From Cheilinus undulatus (Eukaryota; Chordata; Actinopteri; Labriformes; Labridae): DNA of 64,000 nucleotides. Location: contig NC_054872.1 of the NCBI RefSeq assembly GCF_018320785.1, positions 22,030,769 to 22,094,768 of the forward strand, given 5' to 3'. Position 1 is the first letter of the stretch. Every line of letters starts with the position of its first letter. The position numbers were made by a program, and so were the translations under genes. Of this stretch, positions 53,640-64,000 are shown piece after piece. The notes under the pieces are model-generated. The model was not told the origin of the DNA and searched no databases. It saw nothing but the letters and a program-made list of their open reading frames with translations.

Positions 53640-54763
53640 TTTGCATTTAAAATATTTGGCATCTTCCATAAAAATAGTGGGGGTTAAGGCCAAAATAACA
53701 GCTCATTTGCAAAAAAAAGTGATGAACAAGAAGATTGTGGTGTTAATTAAACAAGAAACTGTCTGTACACATTAAGCACTGTTGAAAAATCTGAAGTTGT
53801 AAGTGATATAACAGGGAGGATGAAGTGGAATATCCACCATGTTTGTCTGAAGAACACACAGGATTCAATAATTCGCCTCCTTTCATATCTCTGTTATCTT
53901 TAAAAACCTGATGACAGCAATAAATACCAAAGGAAGGAAGTTTAAAGCAATCAGTTTTGCTTTATTGACTCATTTAGAGCACTTGAAAACATTTTCAGTG
54001 TAAAAATTGTACAAGGCCTCCTTGTTATATGGTTGTAGAAAACAAATCCCACAGTTAAAAAGAATGCAAGGAGATACAATCATACCTAAAAAATCAACAT
54101 AACAATTATACAACAACATTAAAACATATTAAAAGAAAAAAAGAAAAAGATGGGACAACAATTCATTTTCTCTTTTAGAATTGTGACATTGCTTATACAA
54201 ACATTATGAGACTTCATTTAATTTCTACACTGTAAGCCACTTAAAGCAATCCTAATTTTATAGTTTCTCAGAAAATTAACAAAGTATGAGAAGTGTACCG
54301 TACCTGAGAAAGTTCATGTTCCCATTTCCCTGGTTGCATCTTGGTTATTAGACTAGCATTTAAACATGATTGAAAAGAATAATTCTCTCCCTCAAACAAA
54401 TTTCTATTGGCTGAAATAATAATAATTCTTCAAGAATCATTATGAAGCTTTAGCTTAACATTTAAAATAATCATGAAACAGCCCTGAGCTACATGATGTA
54501 AATCTATAGCGTCGTTATTTATCTAACTTATTTTTGTTATTAATGTTGTATTGACTCCAATTTAAAAACTCAGTTATTTTCACACTAATTTAGCCTTAAT
54601 GTTTTGGTTTATATTACGTCTTTCAAGTAATCCATCTCTTTTTCTATTCTTTCTTAGATTAAATAATTCAATTATTCCAAGGAGAGTTGACAGAAATATC
54701 TTCTAAATCGATTTAACCTCAAGTTCAATTTGATTTATGCTCCACTTGCTGTGTGCCAACAGG
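53640..54763. other. Intergenic DNA 3' of cpq
   Basis: AT-rich, with no recognised gene. It presumably includes the cpq 3' UTR next to 54764. Confidence 0.4.
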
Positions 54764-55546
54764 CTACCTGGGAAGCATGTCCTGTAGGTCTGCCACCACA
54801 TAGGCAACCACAGCCCACAATGCTGAGCAGAGGTTCATGTCTTGAGGGTCCTGGACGGTCATAGTATCGCCTTCACTGTGGTGGAACCAAAAGTATCGAC
54901 TATCTGCTACATGGAGGCTGGCACCTGGGAGACAGATGGAGAAAAAAGGCGGGTAAAGATTACAAAAAAAAAAAAAAAAGACAAAATTGTTAATACCTGA
55001 ACAGATGATGAGATATAAAACAGACAAATACGCATTACTGGGTCTCCAATTTCAAAACCCTTCTTTACAACGGTCCAATAGACCCTTTCGCCACTGGGAA
55101 CAAATTTCAACTCACTTCAGTTGTATGAGCCTGAATAAGAAACTCATTTTGATGAGCTGCAATAACAGCACTAAGTCTGTGTCAATAGATCTCAATCTGC
55201 AGTTTGACTTTGTTTTTCTTTAAGAAGCTCTGTCCGGTTACAGACCAGGGGTGAAAAGCCCTGGTCCTTCCTTCAAGGGGTGGGTCTCTTGAAGACTGAA
55301 TAAGATTATCCTCCAGGATTTTCTTTCTAAGATTTTGCTGCATTAATTTACCCTCTACCTTTACAAGCCATTCAGAGCTGGCTGCTGAGAAGCATCCCCA
55401 CAGCATGATGCTGCCACCACCATGCTTCACAGTGGGGATGGTGTGTTTGTAGTGATGTGCAGTGTTTGGTGTCCAACAAACATAGTCCTTTCTGATTGCC
55501 AAAAAGCAACATTTTGGTCTCATTAGACCAAAGAACTTGACCATGG

Positions 55547-55577
<31 letters not shown>

Positions 55578-58500
55578 CTTGATTTATATAACACTTTTAA
55601 AACACTCAGTTACAAAGTCCTTCACAAAAAGAAAAATAAATAAATAAAACCGATAATCTGCACAAGGAGAAAAATAAATCACATCATATCGTACATGATC
55701 AAACAAGACATAATAATAATACACAACAATTTGGAGGAGCTTCAAGTTACAAGATCACAAGAGTCTCTAACATGCCTTTTGGTGAACTCCAGTTGGGATT
55801 TAATCTGAGTTTCTTCAACAGTGTTTTTCTCTTTGCCACTCTCTCATAAAGCATTGACTGATGAAGAACCAAGGCAACAGTTTTTGTATGAAGAGTCTCT
55901 ATCTCATCTCAGCTGCTGAAGCGTGTAACTCTTTCAGAGTTGTCATAGGTGTCTTTGTGTCCTCACTCACTAGTCTCCTTCTTGCACGGTCACTGAGTTT
56001 GTGAGGACAGCCTGATCTAGGCAGATTTACACATGTGCCATATTCCTTCCATTTCTTGATGATGGATTAAACTGAGCTCTGGGGGAGTTTCAGTGCCTTG
56101 GAAATGTTCTTGTATCCATCCCCTGATGTATACTTTTCAACAACCTCTCTGAGTCGCTTGGAGGGTTCTTTTGTCTTAATGGTGTAATGGTAGCCAGAAA
56201 TACCGATAAACCTTCAAGACGCAGGAGTCTTTGTACTACAATCACTTTAGACAAATTCACTGCACTCAGGTGATCCCCATTCCACTAACTGTGTGATTAC
56301 TAACATCAATCAGCTGGACCTCTGCTGAATTAGGTCAGACACTTTAAAGAAGGTTAATTTTTATGCACTCACTTATTTAACTGCATATATTTTTATTCAC
56401 TTGACAATACTTTGAAAAAATCAGTTTTCATTTTGAAATTAAAAAGGTTTCTTTCATCATTTTTTGTCAAAAAAGCCAAACTATATTGACCATGATTGAT
56501 TTATAAAATTAATAAATGGGTGAAACATCAACAGGGGTTAATACTTTTTATAGGCACTGTATGACAGTGTAGTTTTGCAGCACATATAAACAGAAAATGC
56601 TTTTTGTCTTGCTACAACGAAAATATCTATTAAAAAAGATTTTTCCACAGACGGATTTAGCCTCTGCACCTTAAAGTCATCCGTTATTAGCAAGTATAGC
56701 ACCATGAAAGCTTCTTATCTGCACACCTGATGAGGGGACAGGAGTGTGTTTCAGGTTTTGTAACATTTCATTTAAAAAAATAAAGATTTGGATACAGGCT
56801 TTATGTTGTTTTCACTAATGACACATTTCTGTCTTCCAGGTTTAAATTTGTTGGTGGTATACTCTTTATGTATCATGCTTTTACACAATTTTTTTATTGA
56901 TACAAGTTATATTCTTAACTTTGCTCAAATAGTCATTGCTTTTGATTTTGTAAGGGTCATGTTTTGGCTCTGTCCTGCCCCGTTATTATGTGTGAATGAA
57001 GGCTGACCCAATCACTGTACACCAAATCTAACCACAGGGATAAATTAAGTTCCCTCACCTTACTTTACCTTTCATTTATCTGCTTGCAAGATTCTAAATC
57101 CAGCTATTGGCAACCTGTCAAACTGAATCGCCTGTGACTAATTAACTGGCCTGAATTGTCCCCTGTAACTTTGTTAAATGGTCTTGTTGCTTCGTGAATC
57201 TTTGGTTTGAATTGGGCTTAAGGTTTCCATGATGATGATGATAGAGGTCAGTCAAGCCTACGGCAGCTTCTCAATCTCTGCCTAGTAGTTTAAGGCCCAG
57301 TGCTCTTGTGCTAAAGCCTGTGCCTTAGACTCCTCTGACACCATTCTGGTGATCAGTCACAATGAGGCCTTTCCTCTCCCTCTTGTTTGCTCTCACCATA
57401 CAGTGGACAGCTCAACCCATCCAAAGCCTGCCCACCCTGTCAGGACCCTCTTCACTTCCTCCTGGTGTCCGAGTCTGTTCAATGCTTTCTGTACTTCTTC
57501 CTCCTTCCTTCTTTGATCTGTTAACCTCACAGCTCTGCTGGAGTAGTCCCTCCAAACAATTAGTAATCCTGTCCTCTCTTACCTGTACTAGTGGGGGAAA
57601 GATAAGGTGACTTCAAATGACTACAGAGGCCACGATTTCCACAACTTAATGTTATTTTATAACCATACCTTGAACTTTCATGATAGCTGGCATTAGAAGC
57701 TATGACAAACCTGTTTAAAACCACTGACCGCCTACAATGCTTCCACAAAAGGCTGATTTATAGTGTTGTTTCATGTCGTAATAGTTATGTGACGAGCTTC
57801 AGAGGTAGTCCCAGAGGTGTTACAGAGCGAGAACAGCGTCGGCAGAGCCAGCAAGGGAGCGCAGCACTGTGAATCTATGTGGAGCTCCCACTGTGCCATG
57901 CTTTCTTGCGCTCCCACGAAGCCATAACGCAATGTGAACAAACAGATGGGGTCAACAAATATCATGAGTAGTATCAATATGAATATCTCGAGGCATACTG
58001 ATGGCAAGCCATTGTTATGCTTTTTTACAATGAACATTACCAAAGCCCTGTGCCACACAGATAGGATGCTAAGTTTTATCCAGGCAATTCTCAAGAGTTT
58101 CCATGAGGCAGTTTTCTGTGACTACTGGATATACAGCAGCACACTACAGAAACCAAAATAGAACATCTGCCTGCTTCTTAAAATAAATTAAGAAGTAAAT
58201 AAATGTATTTCAAATGTTCTTAAAAAATAAAAAACTAAAAATAAATTATATAAAAATAATAATAAAAAAATACAAATTAAATAAAAAAATAGATTAAAAT
58301 AAAATAAAAATTAGAATAAATAATCTAAATTGAAAATCGCAAAAAAAAAAAGACTTAAAACAGCTTCTTTCCCTGGGCAATCAGAATTGCAAACACCAAC
58401 ATATGACTTTACTTTTCCATCTTCAATTCTTGTTTCAGAAATTATGCATTTGTGCACTATCATAATTATTTATCAGTTTTTATTGGCATTTACTTATTTT

Positions 58501-61500
58501 TTTTAACGTGTCTTAGTTTATGTTTGAGGATGTGTGATTGCCAGTTTTCAAAGCAGTGCTGCTTTCAGATGTAGCACTTTCAGTCGTAGTACCGCTCATA
58601 CAATGACAATAAAGGCACTTTATTCTATTCTACTGCTACCACAGTTGAGCTGTGTCTCTACATGCAGTGTTACAGTCTTTTTAAAGGAGCAGCCTAGGAA
58701 TGGCCTTCATGCATTATAGTTTTATGTTTTCTAACTTTCGAGTAACTGGGACACCACCACACTTTCTCCTCATTATTTTCTGTCAAGTAGCACAACTTTC
58801 CAAAACATTGACATCTTTCTACTGAATAGACAGCCCATTTTCATTGAAGACAGCACTTCTTGGGGGGGAAATTCCACTTATATAATGTTTGTTTGTGTTG
58901 ATCCTAGTTTCAGTTCTACTCCTGCAAGTTGAACAACAGTGTTTTTAGCACAAAGCAAATTTACTTTTACTAAACAAAGGCAGATGTGGAAAATATGTCT
59001 GGACAATTTCTGGTGTTCTCCACAAAACCACAAAAAAAACAACATTAAATCAAATTAATTACATTTTAACTTAACATACGAATCAAGGGATATATTATAC
59101 AGCTCTTAAAAAAATCTTGTGACCTTTAGATTGAGATTTAGCCAAAAAAGTGGCTTTGCTTTATATAACTTGGAGAGCTAACAATAAACTTGTCAATTGA
59201 AGCATGGAGTGGTAACAAACAGTGAAAACTCAAATCCTCAAACAGGTTTCATGTAGGTTCTGTATGAAACCAACTGTATAGGTTGGCTTAAGTGTTTTAA
59301 TTTTTTCATTAGTCATTGTCTTTCATGTTTACAGACCACTATTGTTTATTTCCAGTCCTCTTAGAATCTTAGTGCCAAGTTATCCCTATTACCCCAGAAA
59401 GTTATTCAGTTTGTTAACATTTAAATTAATTCCTCAAATGGACACCCATTTTTCTAGACACACAAAAGTTTAAATTCAGATTTATGAGGGGGAAAACTCA
59501 CAGAGTGCATCATAGTTAAAGTCACTTTAAAAGTGTGCTAAGATCTCGTTTAGAGTCCGGGGCATAAACGACTAAAACCCTGAAATGACTAAAGTGAAAG
59601 CCTGATGTTAAATCAAATTGTCCATCAATGAGCCTGTGCTGCTTGAGTTTCTCTTTTCCCCTCAGAGTGAGCTAAACTCCTTTCTCAAATAGTTTCTACT
59701 CAACCCGCTCTCTTTCACTTTCAGAAAAAAAATATGTAATCATCTTTTACAGTTCTTCAGAGATGTCAGTATCCGTTCATTTGTTTAATCAAGATAAAAA
59801 TGAAGGTCATATGAGCTTTTGTTAACTTTTGAAGCTTCTCTTGTTGTTTAGTAGCATGCCGTTAGCATTAATCAATTACTTATTATGTAAAGACAAAATG
59901 AAGCATTTTTGTCTAATCTTTTAAGGATGAACATCTGCAGTTTCTTCTTTTATGTTAGTGTTTTAATAGTACTAGTAGTAGGATTTCTAGAACTATAAAA
60001 ACAGTAGTAACTGTGTGTTTGGAGGTTGTTTTGTCTAATGTTACTCAGAAAATGTCTAGACAATTTGAAAATAACTTTCTGTTCCAACTTCTTCAAAACT
60101 TAAAATGTTATTTGAACATGGTCTGTGTGAAAATTGTAGGTAAAAAAACTGTTAGCATCCATTTTTATAGCATTGATTTTTATTGAGGACTACACTGTAT
60201 TTAAGTGGTAAGTGCTGTAGCCTCACAGAAATGGTTCCTCATTTGAATCCTCATCAGATAGAGGTTTTATGTGGGGTTAGCATATTTGGTTGGTAGGGTT
60301 GCCATGCTAAGTCCTTGGTCATGCTGTAGATGTCCCAAGACATGTGTCGAGCTCAACTCAGCATACAGTTCATACCATCTTGGAAATTAATCTGATTCTG
60401 ATTCTCCTTCTAAAGTTCTACACATATTTGCTCATGTTGAGTCAGAGATTCTACAGGATTTATCTTTCTAAAAACTTCCTTTCTGCAGATTACTCATCTT
60501 TTAGATTAGCTCAGATTTCCAAGACTAAAATAAAATGGAATAAAACTCTCCCCACTTCCTTATTTCACACAAGACGTGTTCTTTGTAGTACCAGAGGATG
60601 TGAAACTGTAACAAAGCACTTTCCAAAAAAAATGAAGGTAGTAACCAGATAAGAGGATGTTTTATTTTACCCTTTAAAATCTGTGTTTAGAATCTTAAAA
60701 AGAAATCATGTGATTGATTAAATTTTGAAAATATTCCATATTTGTCTATAAAAAATGTTTAAAATTGTATGTAACAATCCAAAAGTTGTGTAATATTTAT
60801 TACATGTTGCACATTAACCCTATCATCAATATATAAAAAACAGATTCTGACCTGGTACACCAGCCTGCATCCAAGGTGAGATGTCTGTTCCTTCTCCATG
60901 TGCTTCTAGTTTGGTGGTGTTAATGGGAGCCAAGAGTTTGACCACTTCCTCCATCACCTTTGATACAGACAAATGCAAAGTGTCTCATATTGCATCAGTG
61001 TGTATGCCAGCACTCCCTGAACATAACTGGGCATTATTTAGTCATAGCATATGTTGTACAACCATGTAACTACGTATTACAGTGCTGCAGCCACATGAAC
61101 AAACGAGGACAAACTACTTCTGCGGTCAAGGATTGCTAGTCTGAAATTATTACTGTGATTACTTTCCTGCTGTGATTCAATTCAAGGCAGAGAATTTACT
61201 GAGTTTAAAATTAAACTTTAATGCAACGGCTTGTGTTAGATATCCAATCTCGGATATATCTGAAGATAGGTGTAAACCTATAAAATGTAATGGAAATGCA
61301 GAAATCAGTCTTTTATGCCTGAATAAATGCTATTGGTGTTTGTACATGGTTGTGTTTAGAATCCTACCTTTCGTGCTGCATCACTGCCAGCAAACTGCAG
61401 AGCCAATGGGGTAAAGGTCCCCGAGTCGGACTCCATGACCAAGTCAAAATTTGACAGGTTCACCTAGGAGGGGAGAGAACAAAAACAGGTGGGAAGCAGA

Positions 61501-62816
61501 GCAGAAAGAAGAGGGGAACAACAAAGAGAGATCAATAGAGAACATACAATATCTAAAGTTAACAAAGCACAATTTAAGTAACAATATGGAGGATTTTGGT
61601 ATGGTGCGCTTTGATGCCCACTGAAGGTCTCTGAGTGTAAATTAACTGTTGTAAAACAAATGCTGTATATTGCTGTTATGCTTACCCTTCTCAGACAATA
61701 ATTTGATAAAAGGTTTTTAGATGCAGATTGGAGAACCTCTGCCCATCTTTACGTCTAAGAAACTCTAAGTCTCTAAATGCACCTTTGATACCCAGTAATG
61801 TTACTGCGCTGTTGCCAATTAACCCAATTAGATGCAAAATGCTCCCCAGCTGTTCACTTTTTTGAGATGTGTCTCTGCCTTTAAATTCAAAATGAGCTAA
61901 TTTTTTTCATTAAAGGGTAAAATGTCCTCTTATTTCATTATATTTTCAAACTTCTCCTCAAGTGTTTTACTTTCTTATCATAATATATTTCTCTGAGTTA
62001 TCTATTAGTGATTTATTGTTATGATTTGGATTTATTCTTATTTCATTTTATGATCCTTTTTCTACACTTTTACCTAACCTCCAGCATTTTCAGTGTTTCT
62101 TCATTATAAATCTCATGATAGCGTTTACTACGTAAGTTCCTATTCTTACAGAGTCATGAATTTACGATGTATTTTGCCAATGTTAAGAATCGATTGCGGG
62201 TTGGGGTAGAGGGTTGGGTAAGGTAATGTTCCTATTATTCATTTGATTGTTTGTAAACTACTTTGTGCTACTTTGCTTTGTCTAAAAAGTGCTGTATGAA
62301 TAAAGTTTGATTAACTGAGAATAAAATATGGGTTTATGAGATTTGCAAATCATTGGGTACTGTTTTTATTTACAAATACACAGTGCCCCAACTTTTTTGG
62401 AAATGCGGTTGCATTATGGGTCATCATGTGGTAGGCAAGGTTATAAAGAAAGACGATGCTAAGATCTTAGGCACAAAAAAACGAGATGGCTAGCTGAGGT
62501 CGCCCCAGTTTACTGGAAGTGGTTTAATGTTCTGCACACAACCACTTTCACATCACAGTCTGATTGTTCCTGCTTCTTATTACAGCAGGAAGTCTGTGAA
62601 AGTTTGCAGTCATAAAGGTCACAGTTTTCAGATCAAGCTTTGACTTACAGTATCTCAGTAATGATTTAGTTACTCATTTTACTGCAGGTTACCTTCTAGA
62701 TACTGCAGTAATAATTGACAGTACCTTGTGTTGACTGAAGTACTGCTGCGCTCCGACTCCACCCTGCTCCTCAGCTGTCCACAACACTGTACGCAGGGTC
62801 CTCCGCGGACGCAAAC
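54764..62816 (-). CDS. cpq: Carboxypeptidase Q (M28 metallopeptidase), last four exons
   Basis: Minus-strand exons are 62725-62816, 61368-61463, 60852-60957 and 54764-54924, all GT-AG and in frame, stop TAG at 54764. They encode about 151 C-terminal residues. [20 protein letters not shown] holds the catalytic and zinc-binding glutamates, [10 protein letters not shown] a zinc-binding Asp, [17 protein letters not shown] the family signature, and [11 protein letters not shown] the last zinc-binding His. All metal residues expected in this part are present. Sequons VNLS and INTT match human positions. CPQ is a secreted/lysosomal dipeptidase, active as a homodimer and implicated in thyroglobulin peptide hydrolysis. 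The signal peptide and N-terminal exons lie beyond the right edge, so the entry is partial at its 5' end. The large last intron is full of transposon fossils. Confidence 0.95.
55205..56559 (-). mobile_element. Old Tc1-like element in the last cpq intron, 3'-truncated
   Basis: The outer end at 56559 is CAGTGCCTATAAAAAGTATT on the minus strand, next to a TA. The minus strand then reads [40 protein letters not shown] and, after an insertion, [20 protein letters not shown] and [10 protein letters not shown]. It has several stops and a missing 3' terminal repeat. Confidence 0.85.
55548..55745 (-). mobile_element. LINE 3' tail inserted in the Tc1 element
   Basis: It splits the transposase between its DNA-binding and catalytic parts. 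The minus strand ends GTGTTATATAAATCAAGTTT followed by about seven TTAC units, the typical tail of a 5'-truncated L2-type insertion. It therefore postdates the Tc1 copy. Confidence 0.65.
58160..58360. repeat. A-rich low-complexity tract
   Basis: Nearly pure A and T with AAATAAA-like words, over 200 bases, inside a cpq intron. Confidence 0.8.
58590..60850. other. cpq intron DNA without recognised elements
   Basis: Apart from an ACAATAAAGGCAC-type LINE-tail-like end near 58605-58635, nothing is recognisable on either strand. Confidence 0.4.
62250..62415. mobile_element. Fragments of a LINE tail and a DNA-transposon end
   Basis: AAGTGCTGTATGAATAAAGT (62287 on) looks like an L2-type tail. TTTGCAAATCATTGGGTACT and CACAGTGCCCCAACTTTTTT resemble the terminal motif of a widespread teleost DNA transposon. 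Both are short and the assignment is tentative. Confidence 0.4.
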
Positions 62817-63306
62817 CTATAAGAAAAGAAGACTCATTTATACAGTACATATACTAATTTATAAATAACACGCAGAAGAGAAAAAAGCATTAACTATAAA
62901 ACAACACAACTGTCATACATGCTGATAAAAAATGCTTCCTGTAAAACTTGTTATACACAAGTTTATTGTGATTCTGACAGTAAAACTTTTCATAGCCGGA
63001 CTTTGTACTCTTGGTTGGCTGAACAATCCCCACTAAAGATATATTCAATGGAATTCTTGTATCCATAAAATGCTGGACTGTTCTTCCCAGTCTGTTTCCT
63101 GATTTTGCACATTGTTTTTCCTTTCCAGACAACTGCAGGAAATCACAGTTTACAGTCTGAGGATTTGTTTTATTTGCTTCTACCTTTTGAGCTGGATAAT
63201 CTGCTCCCTCCTAATAGTATTCACTCAATGGCTTTTGGAGATCAGCAAACAGGGAGTCAAAAGCAGATTTAAAAATGGGAGTTTAGAGAATTTAACTTTA
63301 TATATA

Positions 63307-63436
63307 CACTATATTGCCAAAAGTATTCGCTCACCTGCCTTGACTCGCATTTTAACTTAAGTGACATCCCATTCTTAATCCACAGGGTTTAATATCATGT
63401 CGGTCCACCCTTTGCAGTTATAACAGCTTCAACTCT
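63307..63436 (-). mobile_element. Terminal fragment of a Tc1-like element (same family as 42251-43483)
   Basis: CACTATATTGCCAAAAGTAT follows TA, and 130 bases match the 3' end of the family in reverse orientation, to AACTTCAACTCT. It then stops abruptly where LINE sequence begins. Confidence 0.8.
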
Positions 63437-63600
63437 AGATTTTAATCTCGACCTTCGAATGACTAGGAAGCTCTGGCCCGATGAGCTTAGGCTGTATAAT
63501 CACTCATAAAGGGTCAGCATCTCAGAAATATAACCTGAGGCAAGACCTGTAAGAGCTTTGAAAGTGATCAGTAAAATCTTAAAATCTAGCCAAAACAGCA
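63437..63600 (-). mobile_element. L2/Rex-type LINE fragment, reverse transcriptase C-terminus
   Basis: The minus strand reads KILLITFKALTGLASGYISE and then LSSSGQSFL and RSRLK, the conserved region after the reverse transcriptase domain of fish L2/Rex1-like LINEs (usual form FKALxGLAPxYIS). It contains a stop. Confidence 0.65.
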
Positions 63601-63680
63601 CTTCACAGAAACACCATCATGATATATAATGCTTCAAATCTATTTACTCCGACTTTTGCTGATGCCTGTTATTGAAAATA

Positions 63681-64000
63681 CACTACACTGCCAAAAGTAT
63701 TCGCTCACCTGGCTCGACCCACGTATGAATCTAAATGACATCCCATTCTTAATCCATAGGGTTTAATATGACGTCGGTCCACCCTTTGCAGCTATAACAA
63801 CTTCAATTCTTCTGGGAAGGCATCCACAAGGTTTAGGAGTGTGTTTATGGGAATTTTTGACCATTCTTCTAGAAGCACATTTGTCAGGTCACAAGCTGAT
63901 GTTGGACAAGAAGGCCTGGCTCTCAGTCTCCGCTCCAATTCATCCCAAAGGTGTTCTATCGGGTTGAGGTCAAGACTCTGTGCAGGCCAGTCAAGTTCAT
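63681..64000 (-). mobile_element. Tc1-like element, 3' part, running off the window
   Basis: TA-flanked start at 63681 (CACTACACTGCCAAAAGTAT), closely matching the reverse complement of the right end of 42251-43483. It continues with the reverse complement of the C-terminal transposase (coding LDWPAQSLDLNPIEHLWDEL). The rest lies outside the window. Confidence 0.9.

Noticed and set aside
57771-58094. 107-residue minus-strand frame with hydrophobic stretches in a cpq intron
   Set aside because: No family resemblance, no signal context; could be an unidentified repeat, but a gene cannot be supported.

Overview
The window is nuclear DNA of a ray-finned fish, probably a percomorph. The evidence is spliced genes with GT-AG introns, an intron-poor TRIM/SPRY gene, several families of decayed Tc1/mariner transposons, tRNA-derived SINEs and LINE tails of the kinds common in teleosts, and AT-rich intergenic DNA. 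No prokaryotic operon, CRISPR array or endogenous retrovirus was seen.

Layout. 1-1010 (+) is the 3' end of a TRIM-type gene (coiled coil plus PRY-SPRY). 9538-12788 (+) is lectin A, the first of four paralogous four-exon type II membrane C-type lectins. 15811-22911 (-) is a complete mal2 gene, 184 residues in four exons. 28206-32425 (-), 38196-41672 (-) and 45542-47661 (-) are lectins B, C and D. 54764-62816 (-) holds the last four exons of carboxypeptidase Q (cpq); its 5' part lies beyond the right edge.

The lectin cluster is the most interesting content. Each gene encodes a short cytoplasmic tail with a conserved Tyr-x-Met-[Ser/Thr]-[Ile/Val]-Asp-Asp-Gly motif, one membrane segment, a coiled-coil stalk from one large exon (176 to 392 residues), and a C-type lectin domain from one exon with an EPN mannose-type calcium site. 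The stalks differ by whole heptad-phased blocks of 28, 35 or 42 residues, most of which carry an N-glycosylation sequon. All introns are phase 1, so skipping the stalk exon would keep the frame. A and B form one pair and C and D another, by promoter sequence and by membrane-exon length (69 versus 66 bp). All four share a GTCAGC box upstream of a TATA-like element. D has one in-frame nonsense codon in its stalk exon. mal2 lies between A and the inverted block B-C-D.

Repeats fill much of the rest: a Tc1 element with Sleeping Beauty-like IR/DR ends (25286-26867), another Tc1 family (42251-43483, plus a copy entering from the right edge), nested Tc1/LINE/TTAA-flanked insertions, a 391-bp EcoRI-rich inverted-repeat MITE (4074-4464), three tRNA-type SINEs, an L1-like insertion with a target duplication, and purine-rich minisatellites.
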